DNA of 64,000 nt, taken from positions 145,643 to 209,642 of the forward strand of contig CANJRG010000004.1 in assembly GCA_947476745.1 (NCBI GenBank), read 5' to 3'. The notes beneath the pieces were generated by a model, which was not told where the DNA came from, did not search any database, and was given only the letters and a program-made list of their open reading frames with translations. The translations under genes were made by a program, and so were the position numbers. The stretch comes from Acidimicrobiia bacterium. Its GTDB lineage: Bacteria; Actinomycetota; Acidimicrobiia; Acidimicrobiales; CAIXPF01. This document shows positions 51,407-59,679 of this stretch, piece by piece (positions within the stretch are counted from its first letter, which is position 1; each line of letters opens with the position of its first letter).

Positions 51407-52684
51407 GTGCGCACCAGCCGACCGGGTCGACCGGCCCCGTTCCGGGCCCTGCGCCTGCGCAACTACCGGCTGTTCTTCACCGGGCAGGTTCTCTCGGTGA
51501 TCGGCACCTGGACGCAGAACACCGCGGTGGCCTGGATCGTGCTACGCCAGGACAACTCGGCGTTGTCCCTGGGGCTGATCGTGGCCCTGCAGTTCACCCC
51601 GCTGCTGCTGCTCGGGGCCTGGGCCGGGGCCATCGCCGACCGGTCCGACAAGCCCAGGGTCCTGCAGCTGACCAGCGCCGCCGCCGCGCTGATCGCCCTG
51701 GCCACCGCGGTTCTGGTGTCGAACGGGCATCACTCGACGCCCCTGCTGGCCGCCATGGCGCTGCTCGGCGGCTGCGCCGGCGCGTTCGAGACCCCGACCC
51801 GCCAGTCGATGGCTGCGGAACTGGTCCCCAAGGCCGACCTGCCCAGCGCCGTCGGCCTCAACGGCGCCATCATGACCAGCTCCCGGATGGTCGGCACGGC
51901 CGTGGCGGGCCTGCTCATCGCCACCATCGGCGCCCCGGCCTGTCTGTATCTCAACGCCGCCTCGTTCCTGGCCGTGGTGGTGGCCATGCACCTGCTGCGT
52001 CGCGAAGAACTCTTCGCCGTCCGGCGGGCAGCCGCCGGCAAGGGCCAGATCCGCCAGGGTCTGCGCTACGCCCTGCGTGAACGCGAGGTCCGCCTCCCCC
52101 TCGCGGCGCTGGCGGTGATCGGCACCCTGGCACTCAACCAGCAGGTCACCACCCCGCTGCTGGCTCGCATCACCTACCACGCCGGGCCGACCCTGTTCGC
52201 CGCGTTCGGATCGGTCTCCGGCGCCGGCGCACTGATGGGGGCCCTCACCGCGGCATCGCGTCGCCAGGCCGGCGCAGCGCTCATAGGCCGGGCCGCGTTG
52301 CTGTTCGGCGTGGCCGCGGTGGCGGTCGCCTTCGCCCCCGGACCGATTGCCGCCCTGCCGTTGCTGGCGCTGACCAGCTTCGCCGCGTCGATGTACGTGG
52401 CGGCCACCAACACCCGTCTGCAGCACGTGGCCGATCCGGCGTTCCGGGCCAGGGTCGTGGCGCTCTACGCCATCCTGTTCCTGGGGTCGACCCCGGTGGG
52501 CAGCATCATCGTCAGCGCCATCTCCGCGGCCTCCAACCCCCGGGTCGCCGTCGGGTTCGGCGGCGCGGCGACCATCCTGACGGGCGTGGTGATGATGCGG
52601 CTCACCGCGGCGACCGCCATCGCGACCCCTGCTGCGTTCACCGGCGTCGGCACCAACGCCGATACCGACGCCGACGCCAAGTAG
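51407..52684 (+). CDS. MFS transporter (EntS-like, MFS_3)
   Basis: 425-residue membrane protein, about 12 helices, of the MFS_3/transmembrane secretion effector group. It starts FRALRLRNYRLFFTGQVLSVIGTWTQN, a characteristic N-terminus, with the motif-A loop GAIADRSDKPRVL after TM2 and ETPTRQSMAAELVP. Members export siderophores, macrolides or other small molecules. The start is GTG 51407. Divergent from the isopropylmalate dehydrogenase-like gene; the HpaB-family gene follows after 83 nt. Confidence 0.85.
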   Translation: MRTSRPGRPAPFRALRLRNYRLFFTGQVLSVIGTWTQNTAVAWIVLRQDNSALSLGLIVALQFTPLLLLGAWAGAIADRSDKPRVLQLTSAAAALIALATAVLVSNGHHSTPLLAAMALLGGCAGAFETPTRQSMAAELVPKADLPSAVGLNGAIMTSSRMVGTAVAGLLIATIGAPACLYLNAASFLAVVVAMHLLRREELFAVRRAAAGKGQIRQGLRYALREREVRLPLAALAVIGTLALNQQVTTPLLARITYHAGPTLFAAFGSVSGAGALMGALTAASRRQAGAALIGRAALLFGVAAVAVAFAPGPIAALPLLALTSFAASMYVAATNTRLQHVADPAFRARVVALYAILFLGSTPVGSIIVSAISAASNPRVAVGFGGAATILTGVVMMRLTAATAIATPAAFTGVGTNADTDADAK

Positions 52685-52767
52685 GGTTCGCGGCGCACAA
52701 CGCCAGCCGCGGTATGCCGTCCGACGGACCGGCGACCGCCACGACGGATCCGAGGGAAACGGTCATC

Positions 52768-54153
52768 ATGTTGACGGGAGAGCAGTACAAGCAGTCGCTG
52801 CGGGATGGTCGGCTCACCTACTTCGAAGGCGAACGCGTCGACGATCTGACCGCCCACCCGCTGCTGGGCCAGACCGCCGATCTCACCGCCCGGGCCTACG
52901 ACAAGTACTACAACCCGGCCCCGGGCGCGACCAGCCCGTTGCTCGGCGTACCGCGCTCCGCCGAGGACCTGCGGTCGCTGATCCCGATGCTGCACGACGC
53001 CGGGATGATGGCGCACGTCACCTCGACGTCGATCCAGACCCTCAAGACCGCTGCCGGGCGCATGGCCGGCGTCAAGCCCGAGTACATCGAGCGCATGAAC
53101 GCCTACATCGAGGAGGCCCAGCGCAACGACGTGCGCATCACCCAGTGCATCACCGATGCCAAGGGCGACCGCAGCCGTCCCCCGGGCAAGCAGGACGACC
53201 CCGACATGTACGTCCACGTGGTGGACCGCCAGCGCGACGGCGTGGTGCTGCGCGGTGCCAAGCTGCACATCACCGGAGCCTCCTACGGCCACGACCTGCT
53301 CACCATGCCCACCAAGGCCATGAAGCCCGGTGAGGAGGAGTGGTCCATCGCCTGTGCCGTGCCGGTGAGCTCCCCCGGCGTGCGCATCATCAACACCACC
53401 TACGCGCCCCGCCACCACGACACCCGTTCGTTCCCGGTGTCCTCCCGGTACCACTACCCCGAGGGCTTCGTGATCTTCGACGACGTGTTCGTCTCGAACG
53501 AGCGCATCTTCCTCGACGGCGAGACCTCCTACGCCGCGGTGTTCGCCCACTCGCTCGGCCTGTGGGAACGCCTCGGCGGCTTGTCGGCGTTCGTCGACGA
53601 AGCCGACGAGCTGGTGGGCCTGGCCCAGCTGGTGGCCGAGGCCAATGGCATCGCCGGGATCAGCCACATCAAGGAGAAGATCTCCGAGATGATCATCCAC
53701 GCCACGCTCATCCGCTCCACCCTCGAGGCGGCCATCGCCAACTGCAACATCGGGCCCGAGGGCGCGGCGTTCCCCAACGAGCTGTACGTCAACGCCGGCA
53801 AGTTCCACGCCGCCGCCAACTACAACCAGATCGTGCGGCACCTGCACGACATCGCCGGCGGTGCCGTGCTCACCGCCCCGGCCCCCGCCGACCTCGAGAA
53901 CGAGGAGGTCGGCCACCTCGCCCGTAAGTACATGTCCACCGGCGCCGCCGACGGCGAGTACCGCACCATGCTGATGCACACGATCCGCGACCTCACCGCC
54001 GACGCCTACGGCGGGTGGAAGTTCGTCACGAACATCCAGGCCGGTGGCGGCCTCTACGCACAGCGCATCGTGACCCGCAACCACTACGACATGGACCTCG
54101 CCAAGCGCAAGGCCCTGGCCATCGCCGGGATGAGCGAGCACGACGTCCACTGA
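52768..54153 (+). CDS. 4-hydroxyphenylacetate 3-hydroxylase (HpaB)/4-hydroxybutyryl-CoA dehydratase-family protein
   Basis: 461-residue acyl-CoA-dehydrogenase-fold flavoprotein of the HpaB/AbfD family. TDAKGDRSRPP, VLRGAKLHITGASYGHD, VIFDDVFVSNERIFLDGE, SHIKEKISEMIIHATL and HNHYD-like terminal motifs are family typical. From memory, 4-hydroxybutyryl-CoA dehydratase binds a [4Fe-4S] cluster through three Cys and one His. Those positions appear here as non-ligands (for example LWERLGGL where the dehydratase has H..YGGC), so a cluster-free flavin enzyme is more likely. Start ATG 52768 (LTGEQYKQSL) with GAGGGAA upstream. Confidence 0.8.
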   Translation: MLTGEQYKQSLRDGRLTYFEGERVDDLTAHPLLGQTADLTARAYDKYYNPAPGATSPLLGVPRSAEDLRSLIPMLHDAGMMAHVTSTSIQTLKTAAGRMAGVKPEYIERMNAYIEEAQRNDVRITQCITDAKGDRSRPPGKQDDPDMYVHVVDRQRDGVVLRGAKLHITGASYGHDLLTMPTKAMKPGEEEWSIACAVPVSSPGVRIINTTYAPRHHDTRSFPVSSRYHYPEGFVIFDDVFVSNERIFLDGETSYAAVFAHSLGLWERLGGLSAFVDEADELVGLAQLVAEANGIAGISHIKEKISEMIIHATLIRSTLEAAIANCNIGPEGAAFPNELYVNAGKFHAAANYNQIVRHLHDIAGGAVLTAPAPADLENEEVGHLARKYMSTGAADGEYRTMLMHTIRDLTADAYGGWKFVTNIQAGGGLYAQRIVTRNHYDMDLAKRKALAIAGMSEHDVH

Positions 54154-54164
54154 AATCCGGTCGG

Positions 54165-54198
54165 CGAGGGCGGGCTGCTTGCGGGTGGCCCGCCCTCG
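54165..54198 (+). terminator. Hairpin terminator after HpaB-family gene
   Basis: 11-bp stem CGAGGGCGGGC / GCCCGCCCTCG with a 12-nt loop, 11 nt after the stop and just before the convergent LLM stop, so it may serve both. Confidence 0.7.
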
Positions 54199-54211
54199 TC
54201 GCGTCCCAGGT

Positions 54212-55234
54212 TCAGCGGATGGCGGGCAGCACCTCGGTCCCGAAGCGTTCAAGGGTGGCCAGCATCGTGGCCTGGGCCATGCCGCCGAGGTCGAACATGA
54301 AGGCGAAACGGTCCAGGCCCAGCATGGCCTGCCATTCGCCCACCCGGTCGATGACCTGTTGGGCGCTGCCGCAGATCGCCGGACCGTTCAGCATGGTGTC
54401 GAAGTCGAAGGCCATACTGGGCGCGTTCGGGGTGTACGCCGCGACGAGGTCCTGGACCCAGCCCCAGTACTGGCGGTAGTGCGGCTCGAACGCGGTACGG
54501 GCCTGTTGGGTGGTCAGCGCAACGTGGCAATGGCAGATGGCCCCTACCTGGGCCGGCGTAGCGTGGCCCGCCGCATCCCATGCCGCACGGTATGCCTCGG
54601 CGGCCGGCACGAATTGCTCGGGCGGAGCGAAGACGCTCGGCAGCATGAGCGGAAGCCCGAGCCGGGCGGCAAGGGCCGGCGTGTCACGGCTGCTACCCCC
54701 ACCGAGCCAGACCGGGAGATCTCCCTCGGGACGCGGCCGCGAGGTGAAATTGTCGAGCGCCGGACGCAGTCCGCCCGGATGGCTCACGTTCTCCTCACGC
54801 AGCAGCCGCACCAGCAACTCGACGTGCTCGGCGAACAGCGCCTTGCTCTGCCGAGGGTCCTGACCGAGATACTCGAAGGTACGGGCGAAGTAACTTCCGC
54901 GGCCGGCCACGATCTCGGCACGGCCGCCGCTGAGCCCGTCGAGGGTGGCGTAGTCCTCGGCCATGCGCACCGGGTCGAGGTTGGCCGCCAGCGCGACCCC
55001 CGTCGACAACCGGATGGTCGTGGTGCGGGCACCGACGGCCGCCAACACCACCGGCGGGGCCGACAGCTGGTAGCCGCTGCCGTGGTGCTCGCCGAGGTGC
55101 ACCAGGTCGAAACCCAACGCCTCGCCGGCCACGGCCATCTCGACGATGGCCCGGGTCCGCTGCGCATCGGTCGGCAGGTGGCCGCCGATGGGGTCGGGCA
55201 GGACGTCACCGAGGGAAAGAACGCCGATCTCCAC
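54212..55234 (-). CDS. LLM-class flavin-dependent oxidoreductase
   Basis: 340-residue luciferase-like protein with EIGVLSLGDVLPDP, GFDLVHLGEHHGSGY, the FMN/F420 barrel stretch LSTGVALAANLDPVRMAEDYATLDGLS and GRAEIVAGRGSY. Resembles group II LLM enzymes (alkanal monooxygenase-like). The start is GTG 55234, 6 nt after a TACCGT box; the frame upstream encodes the Gly/Cys-rich shadow of a repeat region and is not coding. Convergent with the HpaB-family gene. Confidence 0.85.
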   Translation of the reverse strand: MEIGVLSLGDVLPDPIGGHLPTDAQRTRAIVEMAVAGEALGFDLVHLGEHHGSGYQLSAPPVVLAAVGARTTTIRLSTGVALAANLDPVRMAEDYATLDGLSGGRAEIVAGRGSYFARTFEYLGQDPRQSKALFAEHVELLVRLLREENVSHPGGLRPALDNFTSRPRPEGDLPVWLGGGSSRDTPALAARLGLPLMLPSVFAPPEQFVPAAEAYRAAWDAAGHATPAQVGAICHCHVALTTQQARTAFEPHYRQYWGWVQDLVAAYTPNAPSMAFDFDTMLNGPAICGSAQQVIDRVGEWQAMLGLDRFAFMFDLGGMAQATMLATLERFGTEVLPAIR

Positions 55235-55240
55235 AGCGGC

Positions 55241-55246
55241 ACGGTA
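55241..55246 (-). promoter_or_regulatory. -10 box TACCGT, leaderless-type promoter
   Basis: Minus-strand TACCGT ends 6 nt before GTG 55234 of the LLM gene. Confidence 0.5.
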
Positions 55247-55273
55247 GCACCGGGTTCCGGTGCCGGGACGGGG

Positions 55274-55357
55274 CCCGCAGCCGCAGCGCGACTGCCCGGG
55301 CCCAGCCCGACCCAGCCCGCAGCCGCAGCCCGACTGCCCGACCCAGCCCGACCCAGC
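55274..55357. repeat. 42-bp imperfect tandem repeat with CCCAGCCCGA sub-repeats
   Basis: Two copies (55274-55315 and 55316-55357) starting CCCGCAGCCGCAGC, followed by further CCCAGCCCGA units, between the LLM and enoyl-CoA hydratase genes. Confidence 0.75.
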
Positions 55358-55381
55358 CCGACCCGGTGGAGGCTGGATCAC

Positions 55382-56173
55382 TCAGTCGGCGAAACGCGGT
55401 GGACGTTTCTCCAGGAAGGCCGCCGCCGCTTCCCGGTTCTCGGCAGAACCGATCAGGCTGATCAGCCGGTCCGACTCGATCTCGAGATGACGGCCGAGGT
55501 CGAGGTTGCCACCGTCGTTGAGGTTGGCCTTGATGGCGGCGAGGGCCCGGGGCGACTTCTCCACCAGCCGGGCGGCGCGGGCGGCGACCTCACCCGCCAA
55601 CTCGTCGTCGTCGAACACGTCGTTGACGATGCCGAGCTCCTTGGCCTGCGCGGCACCGAACACGTCGCCGAAGAAGAACAACTCCTTGGCCTTGGTCGAA
55701 CCCACCGTCCGTGGCAGGAACCACGTCAGCCCGAAGTCGCCCGACAGCCCGGCATTGACGAACGCCGTGGTGAACTTGGCCGACGCCGCGGCGTAGCGGA
55801 GATCGCACGCCATCGCCCAGGAGAACCCGCCACCCGCGCACGCCCCGTTGATGGCAGCGATGGTCACCTTGGGCATCTCGTGCAGCATCTGCGAGGTCCG
55901 GGTCAGCTCCCGCAGCGCACGGACCCGGGCGGGTCGGGGCGGGACCTCAACACCCGCCGGTTCGTTCATGGCGCTGAGGTCACCACCGGCGGAGAACGCC
56001 CGACCGGCACCGGTCATCACGACGACCCGCACCGCCCGGTCCGTCGCCGCACGATCGAGAAACCCCATCGCCACCTCGAACATCGCGCCGGTCTGGGCGT
56101 TGAGCCGGTCGGGCCGGTTCAGGGTGAGCGTCGCCACCCCGTCACGCACGTCGTAGAGCACCTCGTCTGCCAT
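55382..56173 (-). CDS. Enoyl-CoA hydratase/isomerase family protein
   Basis: 263-residue crotonase-fold enzyme. Oxyanion-hole motifs are GRAFSAGGDLS and INGACAGGGFSWAMACD; the active-site segment is FVNAGLSGDFGLTWFLPRTVG. The catalytic Glu of standard crotonases is not obvious and the Asp in SGDFG occupies the second acidic position, so it may be an isomerase or a less common hydratase. Start ATG 56173, 6 nt after a CAGACT box. Confidence 0.86.
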   Translation of the reverse strand: MADEVLYDVRDGVATLTLNRPDRLNAQTGAMFEVAMGFLDRAATDRAVRVVVMTGAGRAFSAGGDLSAMNEPAGVEVPPRPARVRALRELTRTSQMLHEMPKVTIAAINGACAGGGFSWAMACDLRYAAASAKFTTAFVNAGLSGDFGLTWFLPRTVGSTKAKELFFFGDVFGAAQAKELGIVNDVFDDDELAGEVAARAARLVEKSPRALAAIKANLNDGGNLDLGRHLEIESDRLISLIGSAENREAAAAFLEKRPPRFAD

Positions 56174-56179
56174 CGGCCC

Positions 56180-56185
56180 AGTCTG
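56180..56185 (-). promoter_or_regulatory. -10 box CAGACT, leaderless-type promoter
   Basis: Minus-strand CAGACT ends 6 nt before ATG 56173. Confidence 0.4.
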
Positions 56186-56459
56186 GCCGACGCCGCGCCG
56201 AGCCTGCCTGCGATTGCGGCGATTCGACCTCGATTCGGTGCACGATGCCGGCCCAGGTCGCGGCGAATCGATGTCACCGAAGCGGGACCGCACACCCGGA
56301 ACAGGGCCGAATCGCTGGTGACGCGAAACCGGGTGAATGCCCCTTGCTCGCAGTGACCGTTTCGCCCACGACCGCCCGGCCAACGGCACGCGCGAGACGC
56401 ACCCGGACCGCGACACCCACCCGGACCATCGGGCCTGCTACCCCGACGGCAAGCACGGC

Positions 56460-56475
56460 CGGTAGGGTCCTACCG
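56460..56475. promoter_or_regulatory. Perfect dyad CGGTAGG-GT-CCTACCG
   Basis: 7-bp arms with a 2-bp centre, 62 bp upstream of the LLM/receptor/channel operon. Possible operator; it also contains TAGGGT, a possible -10. Confidence 0.4.
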
Positions 56476-56537
56476 CAACGACGAGCCGGCTGCGACGAGG
56501 CCGGATGGACGGCACCGCGACCAGGAGAAGCAGGAAC

Positions 56538-57578
56538 ATGGCGAAGGCGCGGGCGTACTGGACGGGACTTCCCCGCGGGGCCGACGCCGCCACCGTGGCC
56601 GAGGCCGCCCGACGGGCGGAGGCCCGGGGCTATCGCGGCGTGGTGGGCACCCAGGTGTACGGCCCGCCCTGGGGCCAGCTCGCCGTCGCCGCGGCCGCAA
56701 CCACCACGCTGGAGGTCGCCTCGGGCATCGCCATGGCCTTCGTGCGCAGCCCGTTCGAGACGGCCTGCGCCGCGCTCGACCTCGATCACCTCGCCGCAGG
56801 CCGATTCACCCTCGGCCTCGGAGCTGCGCCGAAGTACTGGACCGAGCGCTACTTCGGCCAGGCATACGAACCGCCGATCGGCCGGATGGGCGAGGTGATC
56901 GACGTCGTCCGCCACGTCGAGGAGGCCGCCCGCCACCGACGGCCGATAGACCCCTTCGCCGGCCGCCACTACGACCTCGACTTCGTCGGCATGGAGCCGA
57001 CGTTCTCGCCGCGGTCGGCCCCGCTGCCGATCTGGGTGGCGGCGCTGCGCGAGCGGCTGTGCGAGCTCGCCGGGGCCAAGGCCGACGGCCTAATCGGCCA
57101 CCCCGTGTGGTCCACGGAGTGGACCCTCGGCCCGGCCATGGCCGCCCTGGCACGCGGCGCGGCAACTGCCGACCGTGATCCGGCCTCGGTCCATCTGCAG
57201 CTGTGGGTGACGGCCTCGGTCGATGCCGACCCTGCCGAGGCCGTGCGCCGGGCCCGGGGCAATATGGCCTTCTACGGCGGTATCGCCCAGTACCGGCCGT
57301 TCTTCGCCGCCCACGGCTTCGGCGAGGTCGTCGACCGGCTCATCGAGGCCCGCCGGTCCCAGCCCGTCGCCGCCTGCGTCGACCTCGTCCCCGATGCCAT
57401 GGCCCGCACATTCGTCCTGTGCGGCGACCGTGACGAGCTCGCCGGCCAGCTCGAACGGTTGTGGGGACGAGCCGACTCGATGGTGGTGCGCCCGCCGAGC
57501 TGGGGGGTCGATCCCACGCAGTACGCCACGTTGGCCGCCGAGCTCGAGACGCTGCTGCTCGGTGCGGCCGAATCGTGA
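56538..57578 (+). CDS. LLM-class F420-dependent oxidoreductase
   Basis: 346-residue luciferase-like enzyme (ARRAEARGYRGVVGTQVYGPP, LDLDHLAAGRFTLGLGAAPKYW, APLPIWVAALRERLCELAG). Family members reduce or oxidise small substrates with F420 or FMN. ATG 56538 is chosen for GGAGAAGCAGGAAC just upstream; the ATG at 56505 gives an extra 11 residues without a site. Its TGA overlaps the GTG start of the receptor gene (GTGA), so the reductase and the signalling pair are co-expressed, an unusual combination. Confidence 0.85.
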   Translation: MAKARAYWTGLPRGADAATVAEAARRAEARGYRGVVGTQVYGPPWGQLAVAAAATTTLEVASGIAMAFVRSPFETACAALDLDHLAAGRFTLGLGAAPKYWTERYFGQAYEPPIGRMGEVIDVVRHVEEAARHRRPIDPFAGRHYDLDFVGMEPTFSPRSAPLPIWVAALRERLCELAGAKADGLIGHPVWSTEWTLGPAMAALARGAATADRDPASVHLQLWVTASVDADPAEAVRRARGNMAFYGGIAQYRPFFAAHGFGEVVDRLIEARRSQPVAACVDLVPDAMARTFVLCGDRDELAGQLERLWGRADSMVVRPPSWGVDPTQYATLAAELETLLLGAAES

Positions 57579-59677
57579 TCCGCCGGCTCTCCATCCGATC
57601 GAAGCTGACCCTGCTGCTGCTGCTCAGCGGCCTCACCGGCGCGCTCACGGTCGGCGCGATCAGCTTCGTGAACGCCGACCGGGCCCTGCGCAACGCCACC
57701 TGGGACCAGCTCGTCGCCATGCGCGAGACCAAGAAGGACTGCCTGCTCCGTCTGTTCGACGAACAGCTCGACGCGTTCCAGCTCTTCAGCGGCGACGCAC
57801 AGCTCGTGCCGGCGCTCGCGGCGTTCCGATCCGGCTTCGACGCCAAGGGCCCCGAGCTGACCACGGACGACGAGAAACGGCTCGTCGAGTACTACCAGAC
57901 CGAGTTCCTGCCCGAGCTGCCGCCTGACACGACGAACCGGGCGCTCGACGACTATCTGCCGACCACCAGGGGCGGGGCCCGCCTCCAGGTCGACTATCTG
58001 GTCGACAACCCCCACCCGGCGGGCGAGCGGGCAAAGCTCGAATCCCGCGCCAGCTCGATGTTCGCCACGGCCGGCGTCGACCCCTACGACGCCGCCCACC
58101 GCAACTACCACGCCTGGCTGAACCGCGCGATGACCGCGCTCAGGCTCTACGACGTCTTCCTGATCGACGCCGTCACCGCCGACATCGTGTACACGGATCA
58201 GAAAGAACCCGACTTCGGCACCAACCTCGAGAACGGCCCGTACCGCACCACCGCCCTCGCCGACGCCTTCCGCCGGGCGCGCGACGGCAAGTTGGGCGAC
58301 CACGGCATCGTCGTGACCGACTTCGAGCGCTACCCCGCGTCGCTCGGCGCGCCGGCCGCCTTCCTGGCCGCACCGATCACCCGTGACGGCCGCATCGTCG
58401 GGGTCCTGGCCGGCCAGCTCTCCATCGACGCCATCAACGACGCCATCAACTCCGGTGGCCGGTGGCAGGCGGAGGGCCTCGGCGACACCGGCGAGGTGTA
58501 CCTCGTCGGGCCCGATCGCACGGCGCGCAGCGACAGCCGCCTGCTCCTCGAGGACCGCGACGGCTACCTGGCCTCCCTGCGGTCGAGCGGAGCGACCGCC
58601 GAGGCGATCAACGCCGTCGAGCACTTCGGCCACTCGGTGCTGAACCAGTCGTTCAACACCGACACCGTGACCGGGGCGCTCCAGGGCATCGAAGGGACCG
58701 CCACCGGCCCCGACTACCGCGGGGTCGAGGTCATGACCGCCTCGGCACCGATCGACGTCGCCGGGCTGAACTGGGCCGTGATCGCCGAGAAGGATGTGTC
58801 AGAGGCACTCGGCCCGCTGTTCGACCTGCGCCGCCAAATTCTGCTGGCCGCAGCGGCACTGACGGTGATCCTCACCGCCTTCGCCCTGTGGGCCGCCCGG
58901 GTGTTCCTCGATCCCATCGCCCGTCTCGAGGCCGGCGTGCAACGGCTCCAGGAGGGTGCACTCGACGTCGAGGTCGACGCCTCCGGCAGCGACGAGTTCG
59001 CCGCACTCGGTCATGCCTTCAACGACATGGTCGCCGAGATCGCCAGCCGCAACCGCACCATCGAGTTGAAGACCGCTGATTACGAGAACCTGTTGCGCAA
59101 CGTGCTGCCCGAGGTCGTCGCCGACCGGGTCCGTGCCGGCGAGCTGCTGGTGGCGGACACCTTCGACAACGTGAGCATCCTCTACGCCTCCATCAGCGGG
59201 CTGAGCGAGCTGATGGACGGGCTGAGCGCCACCGATACGCTGCGGCTGCTCAACGAGCTGATCGACGGATTCGACGATGCCGCCGAACGCCACGGCGTCG
59301 AGAAGATCAAGACCGTCGGCGATGCATACCTCGCGGCATGTGGTCTGTCGACCCCCCGCCTCGACCATCGGCAGCGGGTCCGGACCTTCGCCGACGACAT
59401 GGTGGGCGTGCTCAACCGCTTCAACGAGGCCAAGGGTATGCACCTCAGCCTGCGCATCGGCCTGGCCGCAGGCGAGGTCGATGCGGGCATCGTCGGCCGC
59501 AGACGGTTCGTCTACGAGATCCTCGGAGACTGCGTGGTCGAGGCACGGGAGCTGGCCTACTCGGGCGAACGCACCGGCATCCACCTCAGCGCCGCCTTCG
59601 CCGCCGCCCTCACGCCGGCCACGGGCGGGATCACCAGCGCCACCGGCACCACCGGCGACACGACCGAGGCGGTCTGA
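57575..59677 (+). CDS. Membrane receptor with HAMP and degenerate class III adenylate/guanylate cyclase domain
   Basis: 700 residues: TM1 at about 11-32, a large extracytoplasmic Cache-like sensor (35-420), TM2 (423-445), HAMP (446-500) and a class III cyclase domain (about 520-680). The cyclase fold is clear (EKIKTVGDAYLAACGLS; RIGLAAGEVDAGIVGRRRFVYEILGDC). However, the first metal-binding Asp of the FADI-type motif is Ser539 (YASIS), the transition-state Asn is Val655 and the transition-state Arg is Glu659; the second metal Asp (Asp583) is kept. It is therefore probably inactive as a homodimeric cyclase. The MscS-type channel gene follows after 2 nt. Start GTG 57575. Confidence 0.84.
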   Translation: MIRRLSIRSKLTLLLLLSGLTGALTVGAISFVNADRALRNATWDQLVAMRETKKDCLLRLFDEQLDAFQLFSGDAQLVPALAAFRSGFDAKGPELTTDDEKRLVEYYQTEFLPELPPDTTNRALDDYLPTTRGGARLQVDYLVDNPHPAGERAKLESRASSMFATAGVDPYDAAHRNYHAWLNRAMTALRLYDVFLIDAVTADIVYTDQKEPDFGTNLENGPYRTTALADAFRRARDGKLGDHGIVVTDFERYPASLGAPAAFLAAPITRDGRIVGVLAGQLSIDAINDAINSGGRWQAEGLGDTGEVYLVGPDRTARSDSRLLLEDRDGYLASLRSSGATAEAINAVEHFGHSVLNQSFNTDTVTGALQGIEGTATGPDYRGVEVMTASAPIDVAGLNWAVIAEKDVSEALGPLFDLRRQILLAAAALTVILTAFALWAARVFLDPIARLEAGVQRLQEGALDVEVDASGSDEFAALGHAFNDMVAEIASRNRTIELKTADYENLLRNVLPEVVADRVRAGELLVADTFDNVSILYASISGLSELMDGLSATDTLRLLNELIDGFDDAAERHGVEKIKTVGDAYLAACGLSTPRLDHRQRVRTFADDMVGVLNRFNEAKGMHLSLRIGLAAGEVDAGIVGRRRFVYEILGDCVVEARELAYSGERTGIHLSAAFAAALTPATGGITSATGTTGDTTEAV

Positions 59678-59679
59678 CG

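Larger units (their letters stand above)
56174..56537. other. 364-nt divergent intergenic region
   Basis: No gene seen on either strand. It contains the CAGACT box of the enoyl-CoA hydratase at 56180-56185 and the CGGTAGG/CCTACCG dyad at 56460-56475, ahead of the LLM/receptor/channel operon. Confidence 0.6.
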
